A DNA stretch of 64,000 nucleotides from Russula earlei (taxonomy: Eukaryota > Basidiomycota > Agaricomycetes > Russulales > Russulaceae). The notes beneath the pieces were generated by a model. That model was not told the DNA's origin, searched no databases, and was given only the letters and a program-made list of their open reading frames with translations. Position numbers and translations under genes: made by a program. Location of the stretch: assembly GCA_025769875.1 (NCBI GenBank), contig JAGFNK010000016.1, positions 222,541-286,540 of the forward strand, written 5' to 3'. Below are positions 31,911 to 45,615 of the stretch, piece by piece (position 1 is the stretch's first letter; each line of letters begins with the position of its first letter).

Positions 31911-32661
31911 TGTTGTGATCTACCCCTCTTTCGGTTCATCCCTAAGACACTCCTTATTGTTTCACCCTTTGTGTTTCATCTATTGTTCTTTACTTTCACT
32001 CTCATCCCCTTGGTTACCATTTCATCCCTTGATGCTGATGGTCCTTATTGTTTCACCCTTTGTGTTTCATCTATTGTTCGAGCTCCTTTTGCCATTTGCT
32101 TAGTACTATCTATTGTTCTGCATATGGTACTGTACAGCCTCGCTGGATACAGTATTTTAGCACCTGTAGAAGCTGGGGAATGCCCCTGTTGCGCAGCATA
32201 GAGCACAGCTAACAGGCCAAGCAACCCACCTTAGAGGTTGTGCTAATGCTCAAGTGATATTGGGGTGTAGAGCGATATGTATACTCGTCTACAAGTATGG
32301 TATTTATACCTCTATGACCCAGGGCTGTTCCAGTTCAACAGCCCCAAGCTTAGCTTTGTCCCATTTCCTGTCGCATCCCTTGCCCTGTATCCTCTCTCAA
32401 TCACAACTTGCTTGTGCTGGCCTATACTCTGCTTGACTTGAGCTCACCACAAGGAACCTTTGTGTTCCTCTTCCTCCTCTTCTGTGAAACCAGAAGATCG
32501 ACTCTGTCTGCAGGCTGAGTCATTGTCTGACTAAGCCTTGAGATGCTAAACCTCTGATCCAGTCTCTTTGAGCCGGCCCCACTGAACCCTTGAACCAAGT
32601 CACAGGGACTTGGCCCCACTGAACCCTGAGCTAACACTCTTACAGCTGCGATGCTGTAACA
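31911..32661 (+). mobile_element. Solo LTR, family B, copy 1 (with nested insertion)
   Basis: TGTTGTGATCTACC to GATGCTGTAACA, with target duplication CCACT at 31906-31910 and 32662-32666. A smaller LTR (32187-32340) sits inside it; without that and its duplicated target the LTR is about 590 bases. Confidence 0.92.
32187..32340 (-). mobile_element. Internally deleted family C LTR nested in family B LTR
   Basis: On the - strand TGTTGAACTGGAACAGCCC to GCTGCGCAACA, 154 bases, with target duplication GCCCC at 32182-32186 and 32341-32345. Compared with the intact 385-base copy at 34554 it lacks about 230 internal bases just after the first ten, but both ends are perfect. Confidence 0.9.
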
Positions 32662-32666
32662 CCACT

Positions 32667-33728
32667 GCATCTACATGGTGTGATCATGCAGTGCATTTTG
32701 GAGCTGACGGTGGTGCAGGAGGCCGAGCTGACTGGCAATGAGACACTCCTGACTGTCTTCTCCCTCACAAGCACCCTGGCCAAGGCCACCATTGTCAATC
32801 ACATGCAAATATTGTCAGCAGATTCCAGTCCATGCCTCTCTCCCTGGTCCATGACAAGGATGACAGTTCCAATCACACTTCGGAACCCCTGCTCTTGGCC
32901 AGTGATGTCATCATCTGGGTCTCCCACCAGGGCGACCTGCTCATTATGGTTGACCCTGAGTGCCACCAGCTGAGTGTCTGGAGGTATGCGTACGTGAAGC
33001 TCAGGGATGTGCCCTTCTCCCACATGCATTCTTGGTTTTGCAAGAAGCATGCTTCCATGGCTGCTGGCACCCCTCTCTGACCCACCACCACCACCTACCC
33101 CTTCCAACTCCACCATGCTATCATTTTCGCCACCTACCACCATGCCACCTCACCCACCCAAAGAAGTTCATGAAGAACACCTGGAAGAACACCCCACGAA
33201 CAGAAGCACACCACCCCCTCGGAGAAACAATTGCTGCCACCAGAAGTTTGTCAATGCTCAAGACTCACCACACAACCTTTTGTCTCACCTCCCACCCACT
33301 CACGTGCCATTCTCCATGCAGCATGCAACCTTTTGTCTCACCTCCCCACCCACTCATGCACCATTGTCCATGCGTGCCATTGTCCATGCACGCCACCATC
33401 ACCTCAATGGGAGAAGACCATGATGCCATGGCCAACAAGAGCAACATGCAACCCGGGCTTGCTGCCCACCACTTGCTCTATCACTGATGCCTCAACGCCA
33501 CCTCCTTTCAAGCTCACACCTCAACACTATGAAGCCAGCGCCACTGCAACCTCAGCAATGCAACATCAACATCAACAGCAGCAGTGTCTGGCCATACCAC
33601 CATGCACAATGACACAGCATCCATTCCACATGATCACACACAAATACATCAAGTTATCAACCCTGCAGACTATGAAGAAATGTGCGTAAATCTTCAACTG
33701 GCTGTCCTTGCTCTGTTCCCACCAGCTC
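32667..33728 (+). pseudogene. Unrecognised degraded element ORF
   Basis: Short overlapping frames (32680-32973 and 32832-33080) appear to be one protein with a frameshift near 32840: TVVQEAELTGNETLLTVF, then LASDVIIWVSHQGDLLIMVD and VWRYAYVKLRDVPFSHMH. Afterwards the DNA becomes CACC-rich and low in complexity. No known domain recognised. Confidence 0.3.
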
Positions 33729-33731
33729 AGT

Positions 33732-34400
33732 GCAGCAGCAGGAAGCTCACAAGGTCACAAAGATCATACGTCCTGCTTCCTCCACTCCAACTTCTCCATT
33801 GACACATCCATCTTTTGTACCTGAAATTGTGATAAATCCTGTCACTGGCCCCACAAGTGTTCCCACCACAATGTCAGTCCCAGCCCTTGCCCTTGGATTG
33901 TGCATGGTGCACATGTCCCATGGCTTAGGCAATCCAATTCATGCTGGACCATTCACTTGTTGCACAAGTCAAGCAGCAGCAGGAAGCTCACAAGGTCACA
34001 AAGATTGTATGTCCTGCTTCCTCCACTCCAACTTCTCAATTGACACATCCATCTTTCATACCTGAAATTGTGATAAATCCTGTCACTGGCCCCACACATG
34101 TTCCCACCACAATGTCAGTCCTGACCCTGGCCCTCGGATCATGCACAGCATGCACATCCTGTGGCTTAGGCGATCCAATTCACACTGGACCATTCACTTG
34201 TTGCACAAGTCAAGCAGCAGCAGGAAGCTCATGAGGTCATGAAGATTGTACGTCCTGCTTCCTCCACTCTAACTTCTCAATTGACACATCCATCTGTCAT
34301 ACCTAAAATTGCAATAAATCCTGTCACTGCCCCCCCAAGTGTTCCCACCACAACATCAGTCCCAGCCCTCGCCCTTGGATTGCCCATGGCATGCACCCTC
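33732..34400 (+). repeat. Tandem repeat, period about 242 bases, about 2.7 copies
   Basis: CAGCAGCAGGAAGCTCA recurs at about 33732, 33974 and 34216, each followed by the same sequence (AAGGTCACAAAGAT, then CTGCTTCCTCCACTC) with a few substitutions. No clear gene. Confidence 0.8.
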
Positions 34401-34553
34401 ACACTCACATAGACACTCAAGTGCTGGCAAGCAGAAATGGGAAGGGCAGCTCACTCACAGGTGTGATAGGTGGGCTAAGGTGGCTTGTGCTGGCGTGTGG
34501 AGTAGTATGACATGTATCGAGCTCTGGGCAGCATGTCCCAAATGGGGTGGCTC

Positions 34554-34938
34554 TGTTGAACCAGAACCTGAACGGATCAAAGAAGGCGAAGACCTTCATA
34601 CAAGGTTCAAGATCTGCTCATAGATGTTATGTGTTAGACAGAACTTTAGTATATGTGCTTATGGCAATAGGGTTATGCATACTACGCTATCTATCACAAG
34701 ATGCAGCCTTATGCTGCGTCTAGAATGTTTCCACATCATGCGTCACTGAATGCGCGATATAGTGGACACCTGTAGTCACCTCTTTTGGACTTAGGAACAG
34801 CCCTGGGTCATAGAGGTATAAATACCATACATGTAGACGAGTATACACATCACTCTACACCCCAATATCACTTGAGCATTAGCACAACCTCTAAGGTGTG
34901 TTGCTTGGCCTGTTAGCTGCGCTCTATGCTGCGCAACA
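34554..34938 (+). mobile_element. Solo LTR, family C (Copia), intact
   Basis: 385 bases from TGTTGAACCAG to GCTGCGCAACA, with target duplication GGCTC at 34549-34553 and 34939-34943. TATA-like GGTATAAATACC lies near 34817. The first about 140 bases match the LTR piece attached to the Copia pol at 17522, which links this family to a Copia element. Confidence 0.92.
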
Positions 34939-35593
34939 GGCTCAAGTCGGCTCAAGCTGCAAGCCAGGTTTGGCTCGGTCTGGCTCACCCAATCTGGCCA
35001 AGCTGTTGCTGAGCCAAACTGAGCCAGACCAGACTGAGCCATGACAGCACTAACCCCACATCATGTATAATTATTGCACATCACATTACTGACCTATGAT
35101 AGCCCTCCAGTGACACCACATGCATTTGGGATGCTGAGGAAGAGTTTCTATTTAGGTGTGCTCTTGAAATGTACATTCAGAAAGGTCACATTGGCAGTCA
35201 CAAGAATGACATCAAATTGTTTACTTGCAAGCTCAAGCAGGAGGAACACAAATGTGCATACAGCAGCATTGGATCAAATGTCAGAATGATTCATATTCAT
35301 TTAGTAGCCCTCTTGGGCACATTCCTACAACACACATCTGACATTCCCATGATTGCAAACATCAAATGATGCAAGGATCACACTCCAGATATCATTATTT
35401 CCTCATATTGAATCTCCATTTCAGTTTTACGTTAATTAAGGCATTATCTGATGCTTACTCAGCTGTCGCATTGACAATTCTATGTTGAGATCTGCACTGC
35501 CCAGAGTCTCAGGTGTGTTGTGATATGATCACAACTCAGATGTGTTGACGCGTCGGATCACCTGGACCAGGCATCACTGGCTCAGCTCATATG
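34939..35593. other. Element sequence between two solo LTRs
   Basis: Begins with a GGCTCA/GAGCCA-rich, self-complementary stretch (34939-35045), then AT-richer sequence with a short frame (35169-35369) of no recognised family. It resembles other short-motif arrays in this window. Confidence 0.35.
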
Positions 35594-35598
35594 CTGCA

Positions 35599-36222
35599 TG
35601 TAACGGCGTCGCGGCCGTAAGAGCGTTAGCTCAGGGTTCAGTGGGGCCAAGTCCCTGTGACTTGGCTCAAGGGTTCAGTGGGGCTGGCTCAAAGAGACTG
35701 GATCAAAGGTTTAGCATCTCAAGGCTGAGTCAGACAATGACTCAGTCCGCAGACAGAGTCGATCTTCTGGTTTCACAGAAGAGGAGGGCGATGAGAGAGA
35801 GGCAGAGGAGGAAAAGGAACACAAAGGTTCCCTGAGGTGTGTTCAAGGCAAGCAAGGTGTAAGCCAGCACAACGCAAGTTGTGATTGAGAGACAGTTTTA
35901 CAGGGCAAAGGGATGCGACAGGAAATGGGACAAAGCTAAGCTTGGGGCATTCCCCAGCTTCTACAGGTGCTTAAATACTGTATGTAGCGAGGCTGTACAG
36001 TACTATAAGCAGAACAATAGATAAAGGTAGACCAATAGCAAAAGTAACTCGACAATAGGTGAGACACAATAAGTGAAACACAATAGATGAAACACAACAG
36101 GTGAAACACAATAGGGGATCACCATCAAGGGATGAAACCGTAACCATGGAGACAAGGATAACAAAGGAGAACAATAAGGAGAGGGACTATGGACAAACCG
36201 AAGAAAGGGGTAAACTACAACA
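35599..36222 (-). mobile_element. Solo LTR, family B, copy 2 (reverse)
   Basis: 624 bases, + strand ends TGTAACGGCGTCGCGG and AAACTACAACA, with target duplication CTGCA at 35594-35598 and 36223-36227. About 80-90% similar to copies 1 and 3 by eye. Confidence 0.92.
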
Positions 36223-36655
36223 CTGCAGCATGCGTTAGTTACACTGATAGAGTGATTTAGGACAATCGGTAGCTACTTACAACTGAACCTTGGACTTACT
36301 TAGTGATCCGTGATGGTAGTTAACTGTACTGCATCTAGTGGCAGTCTCAGATACTTAAGAACACCACAAAGTACATAGATCACTTCAGTTTTGTGTCAAC
36401 CAAACTGAAGTGAGTATTTACACTATAATATCTTATCTCACAGTACTGACGACGCATTGTAGCTATTGTCTGATAGGTACATTATTTATATCAGTTTTGT
36501 GTCAACCAAACTGAACTATTGTCTGATAGATCTGCCTGCGATCTTATCATCTGCTGCTATCTAATCACACATACTGCGTCTATTTTCAACAGGTTATGGG
36601 CCCTGCCCGTATCTAAAATGCACAGAGATCACCACACACGTTTATTCCTATAACA
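36223..36655 (-). mobile_element. Partial LTR (family H), 3' of a retroelement
   Basis: On the - strand it starts TGTTATAGGAATAAACG directly after a purine tract (GGGGAAGGGAGG) and contains two inverted CAGTTTTGTGTCAACC/CAAACTGAA hairpins. It is interrupted at 36222 by the family B LTR and may continue beyond it toward 35000. The 3' limit is not established. Confidence 0.5.
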
Positions 36656-36659
36656 CCTC

Positions 36660-38422
36660 CCTTCCCCACAAACCTCTGTTATCAGACGACATCTTACTCC
36701 CTTGGCCCCTGGAACCAAAGGATTGACGCACTATATGAGGTGTCTGGGCTGGTAATTGCCCAAGGTTGATTATAGTCTGCGTCGTACAACCACGAGTTAG
36801 TTTCCCAATTGAAGGTGTTGTGTATTCCTGGTACAACCGCAAGTTGGACGTAGGATTGGTTTTCCCTTTGTATTCTGTTGAGACGTAGGTGGTAGAACTG
36901 GACAGTGAGACGATAGTAGCTGATGTATGTCCAAGCTAAGTAGAACAAGCGGTATCCTGTTCTCAAGGAGTGGATAATAATGTGGTGGCGTGGTTGAATG
37001 ATTCTGGTCCAGAGGTTTAATTCACTGGTGCATAAGGATTGGTAGTCAACTGGTTGTCCTTGGATGTTCTTTGCTTGAGCAAGGTGCCAATATAATAGTT
37101 GTTGTCATGCTGGTGGTAGAAGTCGACTAAGGGTTTCAAGGTATAGTGCGTGTTCGTCATGGCTTAAGAGCTGTCCAAAAGGCAAGACTTCAAGGAACTC
37201 TTTAACAATAAGGTGGGGGAAGTCCTCGTGAGGTGGTTCAATTCCTGGTACGTCGTGTAAGTTGGTTAAAGTGGTGACAGGGAATGCGACGGAGGTCCAA
37301 GTTCAATAATGATTTAGGTTTAAGACGTGTCGAGTGATAGCGTCTTCTTCTTCGTCTTCTTCTAAGGTGTATTCTCGTGGCACTTTAGTTAAAACAAGAA
37401 AAGGATCTTTATTCGATCTTTATTGAAGCGTTACAAGGGTGGTTCTTACTTTTTAAGAACCGTGCGCAAGATCTATGGTTTCGAGATGGTACCTCTCGAT
37501 TATTTCGAGAGGGTTAGGAGGGATACGAGGCGTGAAACAGAAGTGAAGTAACTGGGGGTTGAAGTGGATGGTGTCAACTGTATAAGTCGAATAGTGATAT
37601 AGAGATACGCGGTTACTGTTCTCCTCGAAGTGTAAGTAACCATAAGCGAAAGCAAGGCATCCGTCCAAGAAGTTGTGTACAATGGATAAGCAAAATGAGC
37701 CCTCGTAAGCAGGGCGGTAGATAGCGGGTAGAGTAAGAAGCTTCCTAAATAACGACGTATTAAAAATGTAAGCGATACGTCCGAGGGGGAAGTCAGCGTC
37801 CGGGGCGTATATCCCGACGTTGGAACAGATGCTGAAGGGGGTCAAGTTGTACTGGGTGGCAAGGGCAGAGTCGGAGGGTTCGACCGCAAAAGTGTGGACG
37901 ATGCGTGCACGAAAGGCGGTGGTGAAGGTGTCTGTGAAGGCGCGACGACTCAACTGGTCTGAGGTAGGGATGCGCCCTAGATAATCTTGGTGGTTGAGGT
38001 TGTGGAGGGGACGCCACTGCTCGCGGGATCAATTAGTAGTGGGAAGGACGAAGTACTGATGAGGGTGGAATCGGAATGCTGTGCAAGGAGGACGGTCGAG
38101 GAAGCCTTCAGGCAAGGGAGGGCGGTCTGCTTGTTGTTGCTCGTTCTGCGCTGGAGGGGGAGTGCCAACAGGGACAAAGTCGCCTAGGATAGGCTGGGCA
38201 GTGGTAGGAGACGATGGGGGAGCCGTTGGGGAGTACAAGAGGCTGAGGGGTGAGGATGTGTCGACCGGGTCGATGTCTTCAGTGAGGATGCGAAGGGCAG
38301 TGCGTGGGGTAGGTTGCAGAGGAGAAGGGAGGCGCAAGGAGGTGTTAACCAAAGTGGGGGAGTTAGGAGTGGACACATGAGCATTGGCTGGTCAATACAG
38401 GGATGATGAGAGACTGTCCAGA
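36660..38422 (-). pseudogene. Retroelement internal ORF, gag-like, unrecognised family
   Basis: On the - strand a chain of frames starts near 38376 (STPNSPTLVNTSLRLP) and includes GFLDRPPCTAFRFHPHQYF, EQWRPLHNLNHQDYLGRIP, YEGSFCLSIVHNFLDGCLAF, YTLEEDEEEDAITRHVLN and YISYYRLTVQFYHLRLNRIQ. It is broken by stops near 38030, 37450, 37290 and 37115. It lies between an LTR at 38423-39252 and a purine tract plus LTR at 36655, the place of gag. A related text (GFFDPADCAEYTFHPHQF) occurs at 59540. I recognise no capsid, zinc knuckle or polymerase. Confidence 0.45.
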
Positions 38423-39252
38423 TGTCAAGACACATACTGCTGATCACTAAGGACTCAGGAGCAGGTGGGCAAAGGTCGGAACAGATGGTACGCGGCGAAG
38501 GTGGCGTTGAACAGGAGGACGAGCCAAATGACGAGGAGGTACCAGATGGGGACTGGTAGGTGTTGCAAGAGGCAGAGGCAAAGACTGGAGGCCAGTGCAG
38601 CGAAGGGGCTTTAGACAAGGCGGTCATTGAAGAGTACCTTGGAAGCGAGGGAAGTCTTTAAACTGAGCGGTCGCAGGGGAGTACCCAGGAGTATGAGAGT
38701 ATCACAAATGGACAGTCTGACGACTGCCATGCTTCATTGGGGCTTATATACAGTGTACAAGGTCGATTACAAAGAACTGGGACTATTCTAGACTCTTTGG
38801 TACCATCCAATAGGACTACAGAGGCATAAACTTGCTTGTGTCAAGTTTCAGGCTTACTGAGCGCATTACTGATCATTGTGGAGCGATGACATCATTATGA
38901 TGTCACTGTGGAGCGCTTAGTGAGCCTATGAGGTCATTGTGGAGTCGCTCAGTCAGCTATGATGTCATTGGAGCCTTGATGACAGTCAGATGATTTATGC
39001 AACAGTTTCTAAGAGTTTGTGCCGCTGTTTTGGGTCCTTGGTGGCTGGGTGGCCATGTGGCTGCCACGCGATGATTACCCGATTAGGAAATGGGTGCCTG
39101 GTCGTGTTATAGTGCCCTTGCAATAGCGATATCTTGTACCATAGGAGGGTTAGCCCAGAAAATGGAAGGGAGTCGGCAATGCAAAGTGAGAGAGGTCTCT
39201 CTTGAGTGAAATAGGACAATCTATGGCCAGGGCCTGGCCTTGGTTCGTAACA
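38423..39252 (-). mobile_element. LTR, family E, attached to internal region
   Basis: 830 bases; on the - strand TGTTACGAACCAAGG to GTGTCTTGACA. No matching target duplication (CCAGA on one side, TATTA on the other), consistent with a 5' LTR followed by the gag-like region. A twin solo copy lies at 54278-55107. Confidence 0.85.
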
Positions 39253-39659
39253 TATTACTTATGTCAGCAGCATCTCTGGCACTGGCGGTGTGGAGGCTGT
39301 TTCTGCTCCTCCTGAGGTGGCGAGTGACTAAGCTCAGGTCCAGGGCCTTCTTGGACAATGTGTGTTGCATGAGACTAAAACGACGGTCAGGGTTGAGACC
39401 AAGATGGTGGCATGGACAAGCTCAGGCGATGGCTGCGAGCGAGACTGAAGTGGTGGAAGAAGCCAGACGAAGCTGACATTGTAGGGGCTGGCTGGACCAA
39501 AGTAATGGCGGCTAGAGGGGACAACGAGGAGGCTGAGACTGCGGCGACTGGGACTGAGACAGCAAGGCGGCACGTGTGGCCAACAGAATGGCCAACAGAA
39601 CTGAAACGACTAGACAGCGGATGAAGCAGGTGCGGATGGACGAGAGGCAGCAGTGGGCA

Positions 39660-40110
39660 GGACAGGGGCCATGATGGCGACGACTTGGCAAGCCTAAGAA
39701 TGGAGCAGCTGATGAAGCTATGATGGGGGTTGATGGTGGATGAGGGCAGAGGGGACTGGGGGTGGTAGTAATCGGGGAGTCCGACTCCGACTCCGAGACG
39801 GTTGAGATGTCTTCGTTCCCAAAGAGGAAATTTTTTCAACACACCCATCACTGCCATGGCTAAAGGCAAAGCAGTCTCAGAAGAAGTGCAATGGATCATC
39901 ATTCGTCTCAACACAACCATGTCTGTGGAGGAAATCTCCATGTATACAGATGTAAGTGAGCGAAAAGTGACCATCTCAGAGTCGGAGTTGGACTCCCCGA
40001 TTACCACCACCCCCAGTCCCCTCTGCCCTCATCCACCATCAACCCCCGTCATAGCTTCATCAGCTGCTCCATTCTTAGCCTTGCCAAGTCGTCGCCATGG
40101 TGGCGAGGAC
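39660..40110. repeat. Inverted repeat fl anking a transposase DNA-binding fragment
   Basis: Left arm about 39660-39797 is the reverse complement of right arm about 39977-40110 (for example GGCGACGACTTGGCAAG against CTTGCCAAGTCGTCGCC), about 135 bases each. The loop holds a short transposase N-terminus (39856-39990). Confidence 0.8.
39856..39990 (+). pseudogene. N-terminal HTH of a Tc1/mariner-type transposase
   Basis: MAKGKAVSEEVQWIIIRLNT, then SVEEISMYTDVSERKVTI, is the helix-turn-helix start typical of IS630/Tc1-mariner transposases in mushrooms. The catalytic domain is missing; the frame runs into the inverted repeat. It belongs to an element whose right end (GGTACAG, then TA) is at 40632. 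Confidence 0.62.
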
Positions 40111-40634
40111 TGGGCAACATGGTTGAGGTCTTGACATTGGGTGCAAGGTCGTCAGCATGCGGTTGGTGGTGAACGGCCTGGAATTGAGTCTTGCAGGCAT
40201 GTGGCATATGTGTGGTCGGTGGCAAGGGCTTGATGTTGGGTGTGAGGGAGGTGGCTTGCACATGTGGTTGGTGGCAAGGGGTGGGTGAGCTGAGGCAAAG
40301 GAGAGGAGGAGGTGTCATGTTGTGTTGCATCGCATTTCCGCACATGGTTCTATGGCCTGCCATACTGTAATCCTCGCACATCTGTTGCCATGATGATGCT
40401 GATGGATTGGACATGGAATGATGATAAAATAGTACTATCTGTTCCAACAGAGACTTTCATCATCAGAAAATGCCCTTGAGCAATTTTTAAAAATTTAAGG
40501 ACTTTTTGAAAGCATTTTTGTGACCAAAATATGGTTTCGTCACTTGGCTCTGGGACCTGTGACATTTGTGACATTTCATCAAATCAGGTAGGCCTGTGAC
40601 CTGTGACCAATGAATTGATTTAATTGGTACAGTA
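40085..40634 (+). repeat. Right part of Tc1/mariner-like element 1
   Basis: Nearly identical to 42073-42606, ending ATTTAATTGGTACAG followed by TA at 40633-40634. Contains repeated GTGACCTGTGACC-type motifs near the end. The left end of this element was not found. Confidence 0.75.
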
Positions 40635-40978
40635 ACCTAGGTTGCCTGCATGCTGGTCCTGCCATCTATGGTGCCTTTTGGCAGGCATGGGCAGCAACCT
40701 TGGTGAATGTGAGTCAAAGACATGAAAATGGTGCAGTGCATTGGGATTATTGATAGCATTTGATCTCCAATGCCTCATCAATCAGCAGGTGTGGCATCTG
40801 CCTATTTTCTGACCTTCCTAGCACTGAAATTGATGAAGGAAACAATACCATAGAAATGTTCATCATACTTAATAGAATGTATGTACAAAGTTTGAGGCAG
40901 TTTGGTGGTAAAGTGAGAGAGATATTTGATGCGTCCGAATGAGGGGTCCGTCCGAATTGAAGCTCGGGTTAAGCACAG

Positions 40979-42606
40979 TACTGTACCAATTAAATCAATT
41001 CATCACCCCGTGTGACCTGTGACCTCCCTGACGAAATAATGGTTTCATCAGGTTAGGTATTTTGTTGTGACCTGCAAAAATGTTTTGTCAGGGGTTACAA
41101 AATTTGGAGTTTTGCATAATTTAAACGCGTCGCGATGCTGTAGCGAGTCCAGGGATGCGTGAATCGTGATGCTGACTGGTCCAAGTGGAAAGAGGAGAAA
41201 AGGGGGGGAGGAGCAAGTGGTTCGCGCGACTATTGAGGCTTCTTGCTTTTCTCAGGCAGGGGTGATTGGGTTGCAAAGAGGGATTCTTATTCACTGCGCT
41301 ACTACAGAGTAGCTAGGGTGTTATGGCGTCACGGCCATAAGAGCGTTAGCTCAAGGTTCAGTGGGGCCAAGTCCCTGTGACTTGGTTCAAGGGTTTCAGT
41401 GGGGCTGGCTCAAGGAGACCAGATCAAAGGTTTTAGCATCTCAAGGCTGAGTCAGACAATGACTCAGTCCACAGACAGAGTCGATCTTCTGTTTTCACAG
41501 AAGAGGAGGACAATGAGAGAGAGGCAGAGGAGGAAGAGGAACACAAGGGTTCCTTGAGGTGTGCTTAGGTCAAGCAAAGTGTAGGCCAGCACAAGCAAGT
41601 TGTGATTGAGAGAGTACAGGGCAAGGGATGCGACAGGAAATGGGACAAAGCTAAGCTTGGGGCATTCCCCAGCTTCTACAGGTGCTTAAATACTGTATGT
41701 AGCGAGGCTGTACAGTACCATATGCGGAACAATAGATAAAGGTGAGCCAATAGCAAAAGCAACTTGACAATAGGTGAAACATGATAGGTGAAACAACAAG
41801 GGACCATCAGCATCAAGGGATGAAACGGTAACCAAGGGGACAAGGGTGATGAAAGAGAACAATAATGAAAGAGGTTATGAACGAACTGACAAGGGGGTAG
41901 ATTACAACATAGGGTGTTTGTGTATAGGACAGTACAAAGGAGAATATGAAAGGAATCAGAGGGCCATGAAAGGGAGGGAGAGCCATGGAAGGGAATCGAG
42001 ACTGGTTGAGGCGGTTGAGGCGGTCATGAAAGGCTTTGAGACGTGAATGCGTCGAGTGTGCTGGGGCATGGTGTGCACACATGGTTGGTGGCAAGGACTG
42101 GGCGATATGGTCGAGGTCTTGACATCTGGTGCGAGGTCATCAGCGTGCGGTCGGTGGCGAACGGCCTTGTGGGCATGTGGCATATGCATGGTTGGTGGCA
42201 AGGGCTTGATGTTGGGCGCAAGGGAGGTGGCTTGTGCATGCAGTTGGTGGCAAGGGTGGGTGAGCTGAGGCAAAGGAGAGGAGGCGTCACGTCGTGTTGC
42301 ATCGCGTTTCCGCACATGGTTCCATGGCCAGCCATACTGTAATCCTCGCACATCTGTTGCCATGATGATGCCATTGGATCGGACGTGGAATGACGATAAA
42401 ACAGTACTATCTATTCCAACGGAGACTTTCATCATCAGAAAATGCCCTTGAGCAATTTTTAACATTTTTAGGAATTTTTGAAGGCATTTTTGTGACCAAA
42501 ATATGGTTTCGTCACTTGGCTCTGGGACCTGTGACATTTGTGACATTTCGTCAAATCAGGTGGGCCTGTGACCTGTGACCGACGAATTTATTTAATTGGT
42601 ACAGTA
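40979..42606. mobile_element. Tc1/mariner-type non-autonomous element with TA target
   Basis: Left end TA + CTGTACCAATTAAAT, right end ATTTAATTGGTACAG + TA, so terminal inverted repeats are flanked by TA as in the Tc1/mariner superfamily. The GTGACC motifs and GACGAAAT repeats near both ends may be transposase sites. No transposase is inside. A family B solo LTR (41319-41909) is nested in it; without this the element is about 1.03 kb. Confidence 0.72.
41319..41909 (-). mobile_element. Solo LTR, family B, copy 3 (reverse)
   Basis: 591 bases, + strand ends TGTTATGGCGTCACGG and TAGATTACAACA, with target duplication TAGGG at 41314-41318 and 41910-41914. Confidence 0.92.
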
Positions 42607-42792
42607 TTAGTACAGTAGTACAGTAATCCCACATTTGGATCGTACCCTCAAAAGCGTGACTTCCGTCCACGTCCACTGTTACTATCGTAGCCGTCTGTCA
42701 CTGTCAGAATACACATCTCTAACTAACAGGTTCGAGTCCTTGCTATATAACGCATATTAAAGTGTGTCGACGGCACCTCGTGGTGATCTATC

Positions 42793-45443
<2,651 letters not shown>

Positions 45444-45615
45444 GACAATAATTGCAGGCCGCACGATTCGGTTCATGCAAGAGACGTGTCATCGTCCGAG
45501 TCATCGCTCCCGCAGTGATTTGGGCTGTGCGACTGCGACAAACGTGGAACCAACTATCGGCAACTGACAGTCGCCGGTCACCTCTTCTTCTTCCTTCTTC
45601 TCACTCACACGTACG
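45444..45615. promoter_or_regulatory. Divergent promoter region, SelO and binding-protein gene
   Basis: About 170 bases between two divergent starts. No TATA box seen; pyrimidine-rich TCTTCTTCTTCC precedes the + strand ATG at 45616. Confidence 0.5.

Noticed and set aside
38423..39252. Solo LTR call for the first family E copy
   Set aside because: Flanking five bases differ (CCAGA, TATTA), so it is better read as an LTR attached to internal sequence.
42725..42745. tRNA gene suggested by a box-B-like GGTTCGAGTCC
   Set aside because: No box A at the right distance, and no acceptor stem pairing could be formed.
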